DNA from: JBBKXR01 sp037969585
GTDB lineage: Bacteria; Verrucomicrobiota; Verrucomicrobiia; Verrucomicrobiales; DEV007
Assembly: GCA_037969585.1 (NCBI GenBank)
Contig: JBBKXR010000032.1
Span: forward strand, 8,456 to 72,455
DNA length: 64,000 nt
Direction of reading: 5' to 3'
The notes beneath the pieces are model-generated. The model did no database searches. It had not been told where the DNA came from and saw only the letters and a program-made list of their open reading frames with translations. A program made the position numbers and the translations under genes. Every line of letters begins with the position of its first letter. Position 1 is the stretch's first letter. Shown here piece by piece: positions 15,359 through 25,040 of this stretch.

Positions 15359-16960
15359 TCACTTCACCCGAATCACAATGATCGCTTTTTGACCTTCATT
15401 GTGAATCTGAAGGTAGAGCAGTTCACCCTCGAAGGCCTTCCGCCGAGCGAACGCCTGCTCTACCGTTGTGACCTTTTCCTGGTCGACCTCGGTGATGATC
15501 TGGCCGACCTGAAGCCCGGCTTCGGCGGCAGGGCTGCCGGCCTCGACTGACTCCACGACAACGCCTTCGATGTTCTCGTCGACCGACAACGCCGCGCGGG
15601 CAACTTCGTCGAGCTCGACAATCACCACACCATCGATAAACAGTTCCTTGGCCTTCTCGTCCGGGTCAGGCCCCTCATGCATCTCCGTTTCACTGGCAAA
15701 GGCCACTGACATGTTTTCGAGATCGCCCAGGATAACGTCGAAATCCATCTGCTTGCTCTTGCGAATAACTTTGAACTTCACTTTCTCACCGGGAAAGGTG
15801 TTGCTGATATCGAGGCGAAGCCGCTGCATACTTTCGACCTCCTGATCATTGTATTGAATGATCAAATCGCCGGCTTTGAGACCTGCGGCCGCCGCGGGCG
15901 TCTCGGGCACGACTTCGACAATCATCACTCCGCTCTTGTCCTTGCGCCCCATTCTCTCAGCGGTGCCCGAATCGAGCGGATTCATGCGTACGCCGAGGAA
16001 GCCGCGCCGCACATTGCCACCTCCGTCGAGCAGGCGTTGAACGATGTTCAGCACCATGTTCGACGGAATAGCGAAACCGATGCCTATATTTCCGCCAGCC
16101 ATTCCCGATTGAATCGCCGTGTTGATACCGATCAGACGCCCATTGGCATCGACCAGCGCGCCGCCCGAATTACCTTGATTGATCGAGGCATCGGTCTGGA
16201 TGAAATTTTCGTAACCACCACCGGTTATGTCGAGGCTGTTGCGGCTCAGTCCGCTGACGATACCCGACGTCGCGGTCTGCTCTAGACCGAACGGATTGCC
16301 AATCGCCAATGTCACGTCGCCGACGCGCAGTTTCGAACTGTCGCCAATGGTCGCAAACTGCAGGCCGCTTGCCTCTATCTTAATCAGGGCCACATCGGTG
16401 CGCGGATCCGCGCCGACCACGGTCGCCTGATAGTCCCGATGATCAGTGGCTAACGAAACCATGATCTCATCGGCATCGTCGATCACATGATTATTGGTCA
16501 GAATGTAACCGTCTGCCGAAACGATCACTCCGGAGCCGAGCCCCTGCTGAGTGCGCGGCGGCAGCTCCAAGTCTTCCTCATCTTCCGGGACACCGAAGAA
16601 TCGACGGAACAAGGGGTCATCGAACATCCGGCTGCGGCTTGGAGAAGCCACCTCTTTAGTCGAGTAGATCGTGACCACGGCAGGCATCACCGTTTCCAGC
16701 ACGTCGGCGTAAGAAGCCACAGGTCCACCGGCCTGAGCAATCGGAGCGCTGTCGATCGTAAGTTTGCCGCTCAGTTCTTCGTAGGTCGGACCGACCTCGA
16801 CCGCCGCAACGGGTTTGAGCGGTTTGACTTCTTTCTTCTCTACTTCGGGGGCAGGTTTAGCGGGGCTGTCTTGCGCCGGAGCCGACATGAGAGAAACCGC
16901 GCCGAGACATCCGGCAAGAAACAACGTGGCAGGAAGTTGATAGATCATTGAAAATTTCAT
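15359..16960 (-). CDS. HtrA/DegP-type periplasmic serine protease with two PDZ domains
   Basis: A periplasmic quality-control protease and chaperone. Signal peptide at residues 1-29 (core ATLFLAGCLGAVSLM), then a Pro/Lys-rich linker, a trypsin-like domain with the catalytic triad His158 (TNNHVI), Asp189 (RTDVALIKI) and Ser265 (GNSGGA), and two PDZ domains. The first begins near RRGFLGVRM, the second near ARAALSVDENIEGVVV. Length of 533 residues is slightly long for DegP because of the linker. The ATG at 16960 is well placed for the signal peptide. An alpha/beta hydrolase follows 19 bases downstream. Confidence 0.95.
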   Translation of the reverse strand: MKFSMIYQLPATLFLAGCLGAVSLMSAPAQDSPAKPAPEVEKKEVKPLKPVAAVEVGPTYEELSGKLTIDSAPIAQAGGPVASYADVLETVMPAVVTIYSTKEVASPSRSRMFDDPLFRRFFGVPEDEEDLELPPRTQQGLGSGVIVSADGYILTNNHVIDDADEIMVSLATDHRDYQATVVGADPRTDVALIKIEASGLQFATIGDSSKLRVGDVTLAIGNPFGLEQTATSGIVSGLSRNSLDITGGGYENFIQTDASINQGNSGGALVDANGRLIGINTAIQSGMAGGNIGIGFAIPSNMVLNIVQRLLDGGGNVRRGFLGVRMNPLDSGTAERMGRKDKSGVMIVEVVPETPAAAAGLKAGDLIIQYNDQEVESMQRLRLDISNTFPGEKVKFKVIRKSKQMDFDVILGDLENMSVAFASETEMHEGPDPDEKAKELFIDGVVIVELDEVARAALSVDENIEGVVVESVEAGSPAAEAGLQVGQIITEVDQEKVTTVEQAFARRKAFEGELLYLQIHNEGQKAIIVIRVK

Positions 16961-17094
16961 CGCGTCAGTATCGCAGAAAGAGATGTCGAGAACCTTGATG
17001 AGCTACGATAGCGCAATTTTAACGCAGACCAAACCTCGTGTCACCGCATTTGCTCATCGGCTAAAGTTCGAAGATGCGGGCCGACTTTTGTGGT

Positions 17095-17820
17095 TCAAGC
17101 TTTCCCGTCACCATGGCTGCACGCCAGCTCGTCAATTTCCCCTTCCACAGTGGTCGCACAATCAGGGCAAATTCCGTGAGTCACATCGATTTCAGAATGA
17201 GAACCAATGTAGTCCTCGACGCTGTGCCAGAAACTTTCGTCATCGCGGACTTTGCGACACCACGCGCACATCGGGAGCATGTCTTTCAACTTGCCGACCT
17301 CCTTCCTGGCACTATCCGCTTCGAACAGGGCATTTTTTAAATCACTCGCAACGCGCCGCATTTCCAGCGTTCCCACCACACTCCGGGCCAAGGCCTGCAA
17401 CGCCAATTTTTGTTGATCCGAGAAGCTTCGCGGCACCGTATCGATCGCGCAGAGTGTTCCAAGAGCCACACCCTCCGGGGTAATCAGCGGAGCGCCTGCG
17501 TAGAAGCGAATATTCGGTTCGCCTGTGACTAACGGGTTTGCTGCAAATCGATCGTCCTCACTCGCGTTGGTGATCAAAAACACATCTTGCTGCTCGATCG
17601 CAAGTCTGCAAAAGGCATCCTCAATAGGAGTTTCGGAAGCACATAGACCAACCTTAGATTTAAACCACTGACGATTCAGATCAAGAAGCGTCACTAAAGC
17701 AATCGGTGTGTCGCAGATGAAACTGGTCAATTGAGTTAAATCATCGAAAGCTTCCTCAGGAGCGGTATCCATGATTTCGTAGGCTGCGAGAGCGGCGAGA
17801 CGCTGTTGGGGGTCGTTCAT
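17095..17820 (-). CDS. GAF-domain protein with C-terminal CxxC...CxxC motif
   Basis: A soluble sensor-like protein of 241 residues. A GAF domain spans about residues 20-155: EAFDDLTQLTSFICDTPIAL, NIRFYAGAPLITPEG, GTLCAIDTVPRS, the classic GAF order seen in bacteriophytochrome-related sensors. A short helix leads into MCAWCRKVRDDESFWHSVEDYI and THGICPDC, giving Cys185/Cys188 and Cys218/Cys221. That cysteine tail is a probable zinc-binding module often seen at the end of regulators and sensors. No output domain such as kinase or GGDEF is present, so it may deliver a signal by protein contact. It is divergent from the gene at 18040. Confidence 0.85.
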   Translation of the reverse strand: MNDPQQRLAALAAYEIMDTAPEEAFDDLTQLTSFICDTPIALVTLLDLNRQWFKSKVGLCASETPIEDAFCRLAIEQQDVFLITNASEDDRFAANPLVTGEPNIRFYAGAPLITPEGVALGTLCAIDTVPRSFSDQQKLALQALARSVVGTLEMRRVASDLKNALFEADSARKEVGKLKDMLPMCAWCRKVRDDESFWHSVEDYIGSHSEIDVTHGICPDCATTVEGEIDELACSHGDGKA

Positions 17821-18039
17821 GAACAGGCTGACATAAGAAAAATAGGGGTATCCCTTAGGTAATTTCGCAGAGATTCACCTTTAAACAACCATTATTTTCA
17901 TAATTACCACAACATCTGGCAGAACGCTGGATTTGTAAAACATTCTCAGTAGTGGTCGTCTACAAAATCGACCTGTGCTCTCCCCTCGCCGTAAACCCAT
18001 CGCAGCCGAATTTAGAGCCACTCCAACGTCCCCCAACCC

Positions 18040-18840
18040 ATGACCGATCTCGCCGAATCTATCAATATCCATCGCCGCTGGATCGCGCTTGCGGTTCTCT
18101 TCACTTTGTTGATGTGGGAATCGCTGGCACCATTTTTCGGTTTTTTCCTCAGGAAAACCAAAAGACGACTGGTGCATGGTCTCACCAATATCGTGATGGC
18201 GGTAATCAATACACTCTTAATCGTAGCGCTATTTCTTGCCGCTTGGACGTGGGCTTCCAGTCTTGCAGGGGACAATGGCTGGGGCTTGTTGAACTGGATC
18301 GACGGCCCGATCTGGTTCAGCGCCCTAATTGCCATTCTACTCTTCGATCTCTTCACTTACTGGTTTCACCGGTTCAGCCACCGAGTCCCGTTCTTGTGGA
18401 GATTTCACCGGGTCCACCATTCCGACCCTCAGATGGACGTGACAACGGCAAATCGATTTCATTTCGGCGAAATTATCATCTCATCCGTGCTCCGCATCGG
18501 GGCGATCCTCGTGATCGGCGCAGAAATGTGGCACCTCGCTCTTTACGAAGCTATCATGTTCCCTGTCGTCCAGTTTCACCACGCCAACATCGCACTGCCA
18601 CCCCGCCTGGACCGATTTCTACGATTGTTCATCGCTACTCCGGCGATGCACAAAGTGCACCATTCAAGACTCCAGCCCGAGACTGATTCGAATTACACCT
18701 CGCTGCTCTCGATTTGGGATCGCATCTTTCGGTCATTCAGAACACGCAAGGATCTGCACGCCATCGAACTTGGTCTGGACGGCTACGATGGAAGCGCAAA
18801 ACAGAACTTGATCGGGCTACTTAAGACGCCGAAGGACTAG
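18040..18840 (+). CDS. Fatty acid hydroxylase / sterol desaturase-family membrane protein
   Basis: A membrane-bound di-iron oxygenase-type protein. It has several membrane segments (about 15-37, 50-74, 92-108, 147-165) and the three histidine clusters of the superfamily: HRFSH (His110, His114), HRVHH (His123, His126, His127) and HKVHH (His204, His207, His208), the last after HH at 180-181. Relatives hydroxylate fatty acids, sterols, carotenoids or ether lipids. The substrate is not deducible. It stands alone, divergent from the GAF protein and 77 bases before the efflux operon. Confidence 0.9.
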   Translation: MTDLAESINIHRRWIALAVLFTLLMWESLAPFFGFFLRKTKRRLVHGLTNIVMAVINTLLIVALFLAAWTWASSLAGDNGWGLLNWIDGPIWFSALIAILLFDLFTYWFHRFSHRVPFLWRFHRVHHSDPQMDVTTANRFHFGEIIISSVLRIGAILVIGAEMWHLALYEAIMFPVVQFHHANIALPPRLDRFLRLFIATPAMHKVHHSRLQPETDSNYTSLLSIWDRIFRSFRTRKDLHAIELGLDGYDGSAKQNLIGLLKTPKD

Positions 18841-18917
18841 CCGGATTTATCGACGAAAATCGAAGCGGAACGCAGCCGCTTGCTCGCAGATCATTCAGAC
18901 CAATTTCCGAAATCGCC

Positions 18918-20201
18918 GTGTCAGAGCCAAAATCATCATCCCGAGATAAAGTTCATCCTGCTGCTTCGCCTGCTCCGAAAACGGCCGGCATCCGCTGGCT
19001 GATGTTGGCGGTCGTTACCATTCTCGGCATGTGGTTCGGTATCAAAGCTTTGCGTGAAACGCCCGAAGTTGGAACTGGCGCGGCAAGCGAAGGTGCAGCT
19101 CCGCAAGGGCCTCCCCTCGCGACCGTTCTAGTTTCCCCGGTGACCAAGCAACTCTCTCAGGAAAAACGCCGCGTTACCGGCACCTTGCGAGCCGTTGCCC
19201 GAGCTCAAGTCGCCGCCCGCGAAGCAGGTGCTGTCGCAGAAGTGCGCATCGACGAAGGGCAGCTCGTCAAAAAAGGCGAGGTCTTGGCGGTTCTCGACAC
19301 CAGCCGCCTAGATGCCGAACTGGCCGAAGCAAAAGCCCAATTGAGCGCCGCCGAATCCGTGATCACACAGCGCGAGGCCGAATCGAAACGCGCTGTCACT
19401 GATCTGCAACGAAAGGAAAAGCTCTATAAAAGCGGGGCCGTCTCCGAACGCGAATTTCTCGATGCGGAGCGCGAGTCCGCGGTCGCCATCGCCGGTGCGG
19501 AGGTCGCCAAAGGCCAACTCGCAGCCATGACCAGCAGCGTCGAATTGATGACCGTGCGCAGCAGAGATCTGGAAATTCTCGCCCCCTTCGATGGCCGCAT
19601 TGTCGCGCGCCACGTCGAGCCAGGTGAATGGCTGGCGGTCGGCAATCCAGTTGCGACTCTGGTCAGCACCGGAAGAATAGAAGCTTGGCTCAGCGTGCCC
19701 GAGCGTTTCGCTAATACCATCGCCGAAGATGCAAGGAATCTCGACGTCGTCTCCGAGGCTAGTGGCGCAACGTCGACGATCACCAACCTGCGTACCGTCG
19801 CCGATATCGATCCCATCACCCGGCTGTTCTCCGTGGTCGCCACCATCGATAACAGCGACGACCATATGGTCGCCGGCATGGCGATCACCGTCGATTTACC
19901 TGTCGGCAAGGCCGCCGAGCATCTTTCCATTCCCGCCGACGCTTTGGTGGTAACGCGCAACGAAGCCTACGTTTTTCGCCCCAACCCGGGCCAAGCCTCA
20001 CAGCCTCCAACGGCGGAAAAAGTGTCGGTGCGAGAGCTGTTCCGCAGCAACGGTCGTGTCTACGTCGAGTCTGAAACGCTTCGCCTTGGCGACATGGTGG
20101 TCACCGAAGGCAACGAACGCCTATTCCCCGGCACCCCACTGATCACCGCACCGGCTGACTCGAAAAAAGGCATCAACACCTCTCCCGTAACGGCTCCCTG
20201 A
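18918..20201 (+). CDS. RND efflux membrane fusion (periplasmic adaptor) protein
   Basis: The adaptor joining an inner-membrane RND pump to an outer-membrane channel. It starts at a GTG. There is one N-terminal membrane anchor (IRWLMLAVVTILGMWFGI, about residues 24-41). A lipoyl-like half AQVAAREAGAVAEVRIDEGQ is followed by a helical hairpin (DAELAEAKAQLSAAES), then the second lipoyl half LAPFDGRIVARHVEPGEWL, and a beta-barrel region. Genes for the pump and channel follow at once, with a one-base gap to the pump, so this is one operon. No regulator gene adjoins it. Confidence 0.94.
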   Translation: MSEPKSSSRDKVHPAASPAPKTAGIRWLMLAVVTILGMWFGIKALRETPEVGTGAASEGAAPQGPPLATVLVSPVTKQLSQEKRRVTGTLRAVARAQVAAREAGAVAEVRIDEGQLVKKGEVLAVLDTSRLDAELAEAKAQLSAAESVITQREAESKRAVTDLQRKEKLYKSGAVSEREFLDAERESAVAIAGAEVAKGQLAAMTSSVELMTVRSRDLEILAPFDGRIVARHVEPGEWLAVGNPVATLVSTGRIEAWLSVPERFANTIAEDARNLDVVSEASGATSTITNLRTVADIDPITRLFSVVATIDNSDDHMVAGMAITVDLPVGKAAEHLSIPADALVVTRNEAYVFRPNPGQASQPPTAEKVSVRELFRSNGRVYVESETLRLGDMVVTEGNERLFPGTPLITAPADSKKGINTSPVTAP

Positions 20202-20202
20202 C

Positions 20203-23200
20203 ATGATCCGCTCCGCCGTTAATCAGCCGATCTCGGTGGCAGTCGGCGTGCTGCTCAGCGTGTTCGCTGGACTGCTCGCCGTCACCAACGTGCCAATCCG
20301 GATGACGCCGGAGGTGCAGTCGGTCGTCGTCTCAGTGATCACCAACTGGGAAAGCGCTTCCGCTGAAGAAATCGAGAGCGACATCGTCGAGGAACAGGAA
20401 AAAACTCTCGGTGAAGTTACCGGCCTCAAGTCAATGATCAGCACCAGCGCCGCCGGGCAGGGAACGCTGCGCCTCGAGTTCGAAACCGGCACCGACATCA
20501 ACGAAGCGCTCTCCGAAGTGCTGCAAAAACTCGACGAAGTCCCCGGCTATCCGAGTGGTGTTTTGCAGCCAGTCGTCGAGCCAGTGGATCCCGAGTCCGT
20601 CGACTACATATCCTGGGTCGGCCTGGCCTCGACCGATCCCGATTTCGATCCGACCACGCTCTACGACTTCATGGAGCGACGCATGCAACCGCGCTTTGAC
20701 CGACTTCCCGGCGTCTCTCAGGTCGGCATCCGCGGCGCACGGCAGTCGGAACTGCACATCGTCGTCGATCCCACATCGATGGCACAACGTCGGGTCACCT
20801 TCTCGCAACTCCAACAGGCAATCTCCAGCGCCAACGTCGACGTCTCTGCCGGGCGCGTCGAGGAAGGTAAACGCGACATCCGCGTGCGTACCACCGGACG
20901 CTTTCAGGCACCTGAAGACATCGCTGCCATGGTCATCCGCCTGGACGAAGGCGGCCCCATCTACCTCGGCGACATCGCCACTATCGAGCGCGCCTACAAG
21001 GAGCCTTTGAGCTGGGCGCGGGCACGCGGCATCGCCATGCCGTTCTTTAATTTCCAATTGCAGCGGGGTGCCAATCTGCTGGAAACCATGGAAGCGCTTG
21101 AGGGAGAAATCGCCGCACTCAACGCCCCCGACGGACTGCTCGACCAGAAAGCAAAGGAGCTTGGCATTAACGGCAAACTCGAGCTGGTCAATACCTATGA
21201 CTCGACGACTTATGTGCGCGACGCCATTGATCTGGTGCAGTCGAATATTCTCATAGGCGGCATCCTCGCTACCATCACCCTGCTGTTTTTCCTACGCTCA
21301 CTACGCAGCGTAGGCATCGTCGCCATTGCCATTCCGGTCTCGGTGATCGCCTCTTTCGTCGTGCTGGTCGCACTCGGCAGGACGATCAACATCATCTCGC
21401 TGGCTGGGCTCGCCTTTGCCGTCGGCATGGTCGTCGATAACGCCATCGTCGTCATCGAGAACATCTATCGTCATCTGGAAATGGGTAAACCCGCGCCGCG
21501 AGCTGCACTCGAAGGCACCCAGGAAGTCGCCGGAGCTGTCGTCGCGTCAACCTTGACGACCCTCGCGGTATTTTTCCCCATTCTGCTGATCCAGGAAACC
21601 GCCGGCCAACTGTTCCGCGATATCGCCCTCGCGATCATGGCCGCCGTCGGCCTGAGCATGGTCGTATCTATCACCGTCATTCCCTCGGCAGCAGCCCGCT
21701 ATCTTCACCGTAGTGATGTCGATGAGAATAAAAAAGTCTCACCGTGGATCGCTCGATTGCAGGCACTGGTTCGGCCGCTCACCCGATTGGTCGACAATCT
21801 TCCCGACTATGTCAGCCGCGCCGTCGCCCAATTCACGTCGAGTTGGCCAGCGCGTATAGCCCTTACGCTGACGTTCACTGTCGTGACAGTAGTCGGCATA
21901 CCCATCCTTAGGCCGGACCGCGACTACCTGCCGAACGGCAACCGCGACGTCATCTTCGGTCTGTTGTTTCCGCCTCCCGGTTACAACCTCGAACAGCTCT
22001 CCGAAATGGGCTCGCGCATCGAAGACAACGTACGCGCATCGTGGGAAGTAACCGAAAACAAATTCGGAGTCGAAGCAGTTATCGAAAAACGCAACGGACT
22101 TCCGACCGAGCCCTACGACAATCGCCAGCCGGTCCCCCTCGCCCCCGGCTCGGAAGAAACCGTAATGCCGCCACCATTACGTCACTACTTTCTGGTTAGC
22201 TTCGAAGGCCGCATGTTCCACGGTGCCATTTCCGACGATAAGAAAAAGGTCGTCGACGCCATCCCCTTGTTGAATGCCGCGACTTCCGGAATTGCTGCCC
22301 CTGACACTATAGCCTTCGCCTTTCAAGCCCCCTTGTTCCGCGTCGCAGGCACCACCGGCTCGGCAGTTAAGATCGATCTTACCGGCAGTGACCTCAACGA
22401 AGTCAGTGCAGCCGCCAGCGCAATTTTCGGCGCCCTGATGCAAAGCTTCGGCCCCGGCAGCGCCCGCCCCGAGCCACCAAATTTTTCGCTGCCGCTGACC
22501 GAACTGCGCATCGTGCCCGACGACGAGCGCCTGCGAGAGTTGCAAATGACACGGGCCGACCTGGGTTTTGCCGTTCAGGCAAACGGCGACGGCATTCTTC
22601 TGTTCCGCCAATTTGAAGAAAACGGCGAACTCAAAGACATGAAAATCATCAGTCGTCACTCGCGAGGTGACGAAGCTCTCGAGTCATTGATGGCAGCTCC
22701 GCTCGCGACCCCGATGGGAGCCGTCGTCGACTTTGAGAGCGTAGCCGACATCGAACGTGTGCGCGGCCCCGACGCCATTCGCCATGTCGATCGCCTGCGC
22801 GCAGTGACCATCGAATTCACTCCTCCAAAAGGCATGCCGCTCGAGTCGGCAATCGATCAGATCGAAGCTACAATCGTCAATCTGCGAAACTCACATGCGA
22901 TCCCCAACAGTGTCAGTGCCGAACTGTCGGGGTCCGCTAGCAAATTGGCCGAGATCACCCGTGCCCTGCTCGGAGACGGCACAGTGGTCGGCACGATATC
23001 CAGCTCTCTCTGTCTCGCCTTCATCGTCATCTATCTACTGCTGGTCATATTGTTCCAAAGCTGGAGTTATCCCTGGGTCATTATGCTGAGCGTGCCCCTT
23101 GCCACATTTGGCGGCTTTCTCGGGCTTGCCCTCGTCCATTGGTGGAGCGAAAAGGACCGTTACGCACCGGTGCAAAACCTCGACATGTTGACGATCTTGG

Positions 23201-23574
23201 GCTTCGTGATTCTCGCCGGAGTGGTCGTCAACAATGCCATCCTCATCGTGCATCAGACCCTGAATTTTCTCCGCGACCAGCCCGAACTCGATCCGCAGGA
23301 GGCGATCATCATGTCGGTCCACAGCCGCGTCCGCCCGATTCTCATGAGTACCCTGACCAGTGTCGGAGGCATGCTGCCACTGGTGGTCGTTCCCGGTGCC
23401 GGATCCGAACTCTACCGCGGTCTCGGTGCCGTCGTTGTCGGCGGTCTACTGGTGTCGACTCTGTTCACCCTGTTTCTGGTTCCCACCGTATTAAGCGTCA
23501 TGTTTGCGGTGCGTAGCAATGACGGCATCAAAGGCAACCTCGCCACACCACTCGGCGATGCCACGGGTGCATAA
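20203..23574 (+). CDS. RND-family efflux pump, inner-membrane transporter
   Basis: The proton-driven pump subunit of the tripartite system, 1123 residues, in the AcrB/hydrophobe-amphiphile efflux size class but somewhat long. The N-terminal helix leads into a porter domain (RMTPEVQSVVVSV, AQRRVTFSQLQQAI). The first transmembrane block has LAGLAFAVGMVVDNAIVVIENIYRHLE, containing the proton-relay Asp pair. The second half repeats the pattern with GFVILAGVVVNNAILIVHQT. It starts one base after the adaptor stop, indicating translational coupling. Drug or solvent export is likely; the substrate cannot be named. Confidence 0.95.
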   Translation: MIRSAVNQPISVAVGVLLSVFAGLLAVTNVPIRMTPEVQSVVVSVITNWESASAEEIESDIVEEQEKTLGEVTGLKSMISTSAAGQGTLRLEFETGTDINEALSEVLQKLDEVPGYPSGVLQPVVEPVDPESVDYISWVGLASTDPDFDPTTLYDFMERRMQPRFDRLPGVSQVGIRGARQSELHIVVDPTSMAQRRVTFSQLQQAISSANVDVSAGRVEEGKRDIRVRTTGRFQAPEDIAAMVIRLDEGGPIYLGDIATIERAYKEPLSWARARGIAMPFFNFQLQRGANLLETMEALEGEIAALNAPDGLLDQKAKELGINGKLELVNTYDSTTYVRDAIDLVQSNILIGGILATITLLFFLRSLRSVGIVAIAIPVSVIASFVVLVALGRTINIISLAGLAFAVGMVVDNAIVVIENIYRHLEMGKPAPRAALEGTQEVAGAVVASTLTTLAVFFPILLIQETAGQLFRDIALAIMAAVGLSMVVSITVIPSAAARYLHRSDVDENKKVSPWIARLQALVRPLTRLVDNLPDYVSRAVAQFTSSWPARIALTLTFTVVTVVGIPILRPDRDYLPNGNRDVIFGLLFPPPGYNLEQLSEMGSRIEDNVRASWEVTENKFGVEAVIEKRNGLPTEPYDNRQPVPLAPGSEETVMPPPLRHYFLVSFEGRMFHGAISDDKKKVVDAIPLLNAATSGIAAPDTIAFAFQAPLFRVAGTTGSAVKIDLTGSDLNEVSAAASAIFGALMQSFGPGSARPEPPNFSLPLTELRIVPDDERLRELQMTRADLGFAVQANGDGILLFRQFEENGELKDMKIISRHSRGDEALESLMAAPLATPMGAVVDFESVADIERVRGPDAIRHVDRLRAVTIEFTPPKGMPLESAIDQIEATIVNLRNSHAIPNSVSAELSGSASKLAEITRALLGDGTVVGTISSSLCLAFIVIYLLLVILFQSWSYPWVIMLSVPLATFGGFLGLALVHWWSEKDRYAPVQNLDMLTILGFVILAGVVVNNAILIVHQTLNFLRDQPELDPQEAIIMSVHSRVRPILMSTLTSVGGMLPLVVVPGAGSELYRGLGAVVVGGLLVSTLFTLFLVPTVLSVMFAVRSNDGIKGNLATPLGDATGA

Positions 23575-23592
23575 TTTTCCCCAATCCTCGTC

Positions 23593-25035
23593 GTGGCCAC
23601 ATTGCATTTAACATCCGGAGCAAAAGGCCCCGATGCCATTCACAGCACACTGCGCTACGCCCTCGTGACGGGCCTCGCCCTCAGCTTGAGCGCTTGCCTG
23701 ACCACCAATCCCAAGACCGCCGACACCCCTGCAGTCGATGCCGACGAAAGCTATCGACACGGCGCAAACAAGTCATCCCTCCCCGCAGCAGGCGACTGGT
23801 GGAAACGTTTCAACGATAGCGAACTCAACCGCCTCATCGGTCGCGCCGAAGCCGACAACCCCACCCTGCAGGCCGCACTCGCCCGATACGATCAAGCGCG
23901 CGGAGCGCTCGGCTTGGCGCAGGCCGACCGCTTCCCATCGATCACCGGCGACGCATTGTGGAAACGTAAACGCGACACCGCCAGTGGTATATTCGTTCCC
24001 GACACACTGACCTACAGCCAGTATCGCGCCGCCCTCAATCTCGACTACGAAATCGATCTGTGGGGCCGAGTTCGCCACAGCGTCGCCGCCGCCGAAGCGG
24101 ATTTCGCCGCATCAACCGCCGATATTGCCAGCGCAACACTCTCGCTCAAAGCCGAACTTGCCCGCATCTGGTTCCAGTATCGTGCCTCCGCCGAGGAGAT
24201 CTCTCTGGTCAAAGAAACCCTGCAACTGCGTGAGAAAAACCTCAGCCTCGTTAATGCTCGCGTCGACGGTGGCGAAGCTAATCAACTCGACCTTGCCAGG
24301 GCACAGACCGAACTCGAGTCGACACGAGCGCTGCTGCTGCAATTGCAGCGCGAGTCCCGCGGCACCGAACATGCCCTCGCATTTCTCGTCGGCACCAGCC
24401 CATCGCATTTCAAAGCACCCAGCGTCAGTGGCCCGCTTAGCAAAGCATCGATACCTGCCGGTGTTCCCTCCGAATTGCTTGCCCGCCGACCAGATATCGC
24501 TGCAGCCGAAGCCCGCGTTCGAGCAGCTGCTGAACGCCTCGGTGTAGTCAAAGCCTCCTACCTGCCACGCATCACCCTCGGCGGAACCGGTGGCATCTCC
24601 AGCCTCGACCTCGCCAAACTGTTCGACGCCAAGAGTCTGTTCGGCGAGATCGGTCCCAGTGTCCAAATCCCGATCTTCCAAGGTGGTCGCTCAAAATCCG
24701 ACCGATTGCGCATTGAAGCCAGCGCACGAGAGTCACTCGCCAACTACCGCGAAGTCGTCCTCGATGCCTTTCGCGAAGTCGAAACCGCACTCAGTGACGC
24801 CGCCTATCTCGACAGCGAAATCGCCGCCCACCAACGCGCCGCGACCTCTGCCGAAAAAGCCGCATCCCTAGCCCGCGAACGCTACACCGGAGGCCTGTCC
24901 AGCTACCTTGAGGTTATCGATGCCGAACGCACTGCTCTCGACGAACGCCGCGAACTCACTCGCAGCCGAGCCTCCCGCCAGTTTGCTGCGGTGCAACTCG
25001 TGCAGGCCCTCGGCGGCGGATGGGCTAAACCCTAA
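23593..25035 (+). CDS. Outer-membrane efflux lipoprotein, TolC/NodT type
   Basis: The channel of the tripartite pump. GTG start. Lipoprotein signal with lipobox LSAC (Cys35). Two outer-membrane-efflux repeats are visible: the first around DWWKRFNDSELNRLIGRAEADNP and YEIDLWGRVRHSVAAAEAD, the second around LARRPDIAAAEARVRAAAERLGVVKA and PIFQGGR. The DLWGR and RRPDI blocks are typical of the NodT subfamily. It is 18 bases after the pump and ends the operon. A convergent RAYT-like gene begins only 5 bases beyond. Confidence 0.94.
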   Translation: MATLHLTSGAKGPDAIHSTLRYALVTGLALSLSACLTTNPKTADTPAVDADESYRHGANKSSLPAAGDWWKRFNDSELNRLIGRAEADNPTLQAALARYDQARGALGLAQADRFPSITGDALWKRKRDTASGIFVPDTLTYSQYRAALNLDYEIDLWGRVRHSVAAAEADFAASTADIASATLSLKAELARIWFQYRASAEEISLVKETLQLREKNLSLVNARVDGGEANQLDLARAQTELESTRALLLQLQRESRGTEHALAFLVGTSPSHFKAPSVSGPLSKASIPAGVPSELLARRPDIAAAEARVRAAAERLGVVKASYLPRITLGGTGGISSLDLAKLFDAKSLFGEIGPSVQIPIFQGGRSKSDRLRIEASARESLANYREVVLDAFREVETALSDAAYLDSEIAAHQRAATSAEKAASLARERYTGGLSSYLEVIDAERTALDERRELTRSRASRQFAAVQLVQALGGGWAKP

Positions 25036-25040
25036 AAATC

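Noticed and set aside
16983..17483. A 166-codon open frame on the plus strand
   Set aside because: Mostly opposite the GAF-protein gene; no protein-like conserved blocks.
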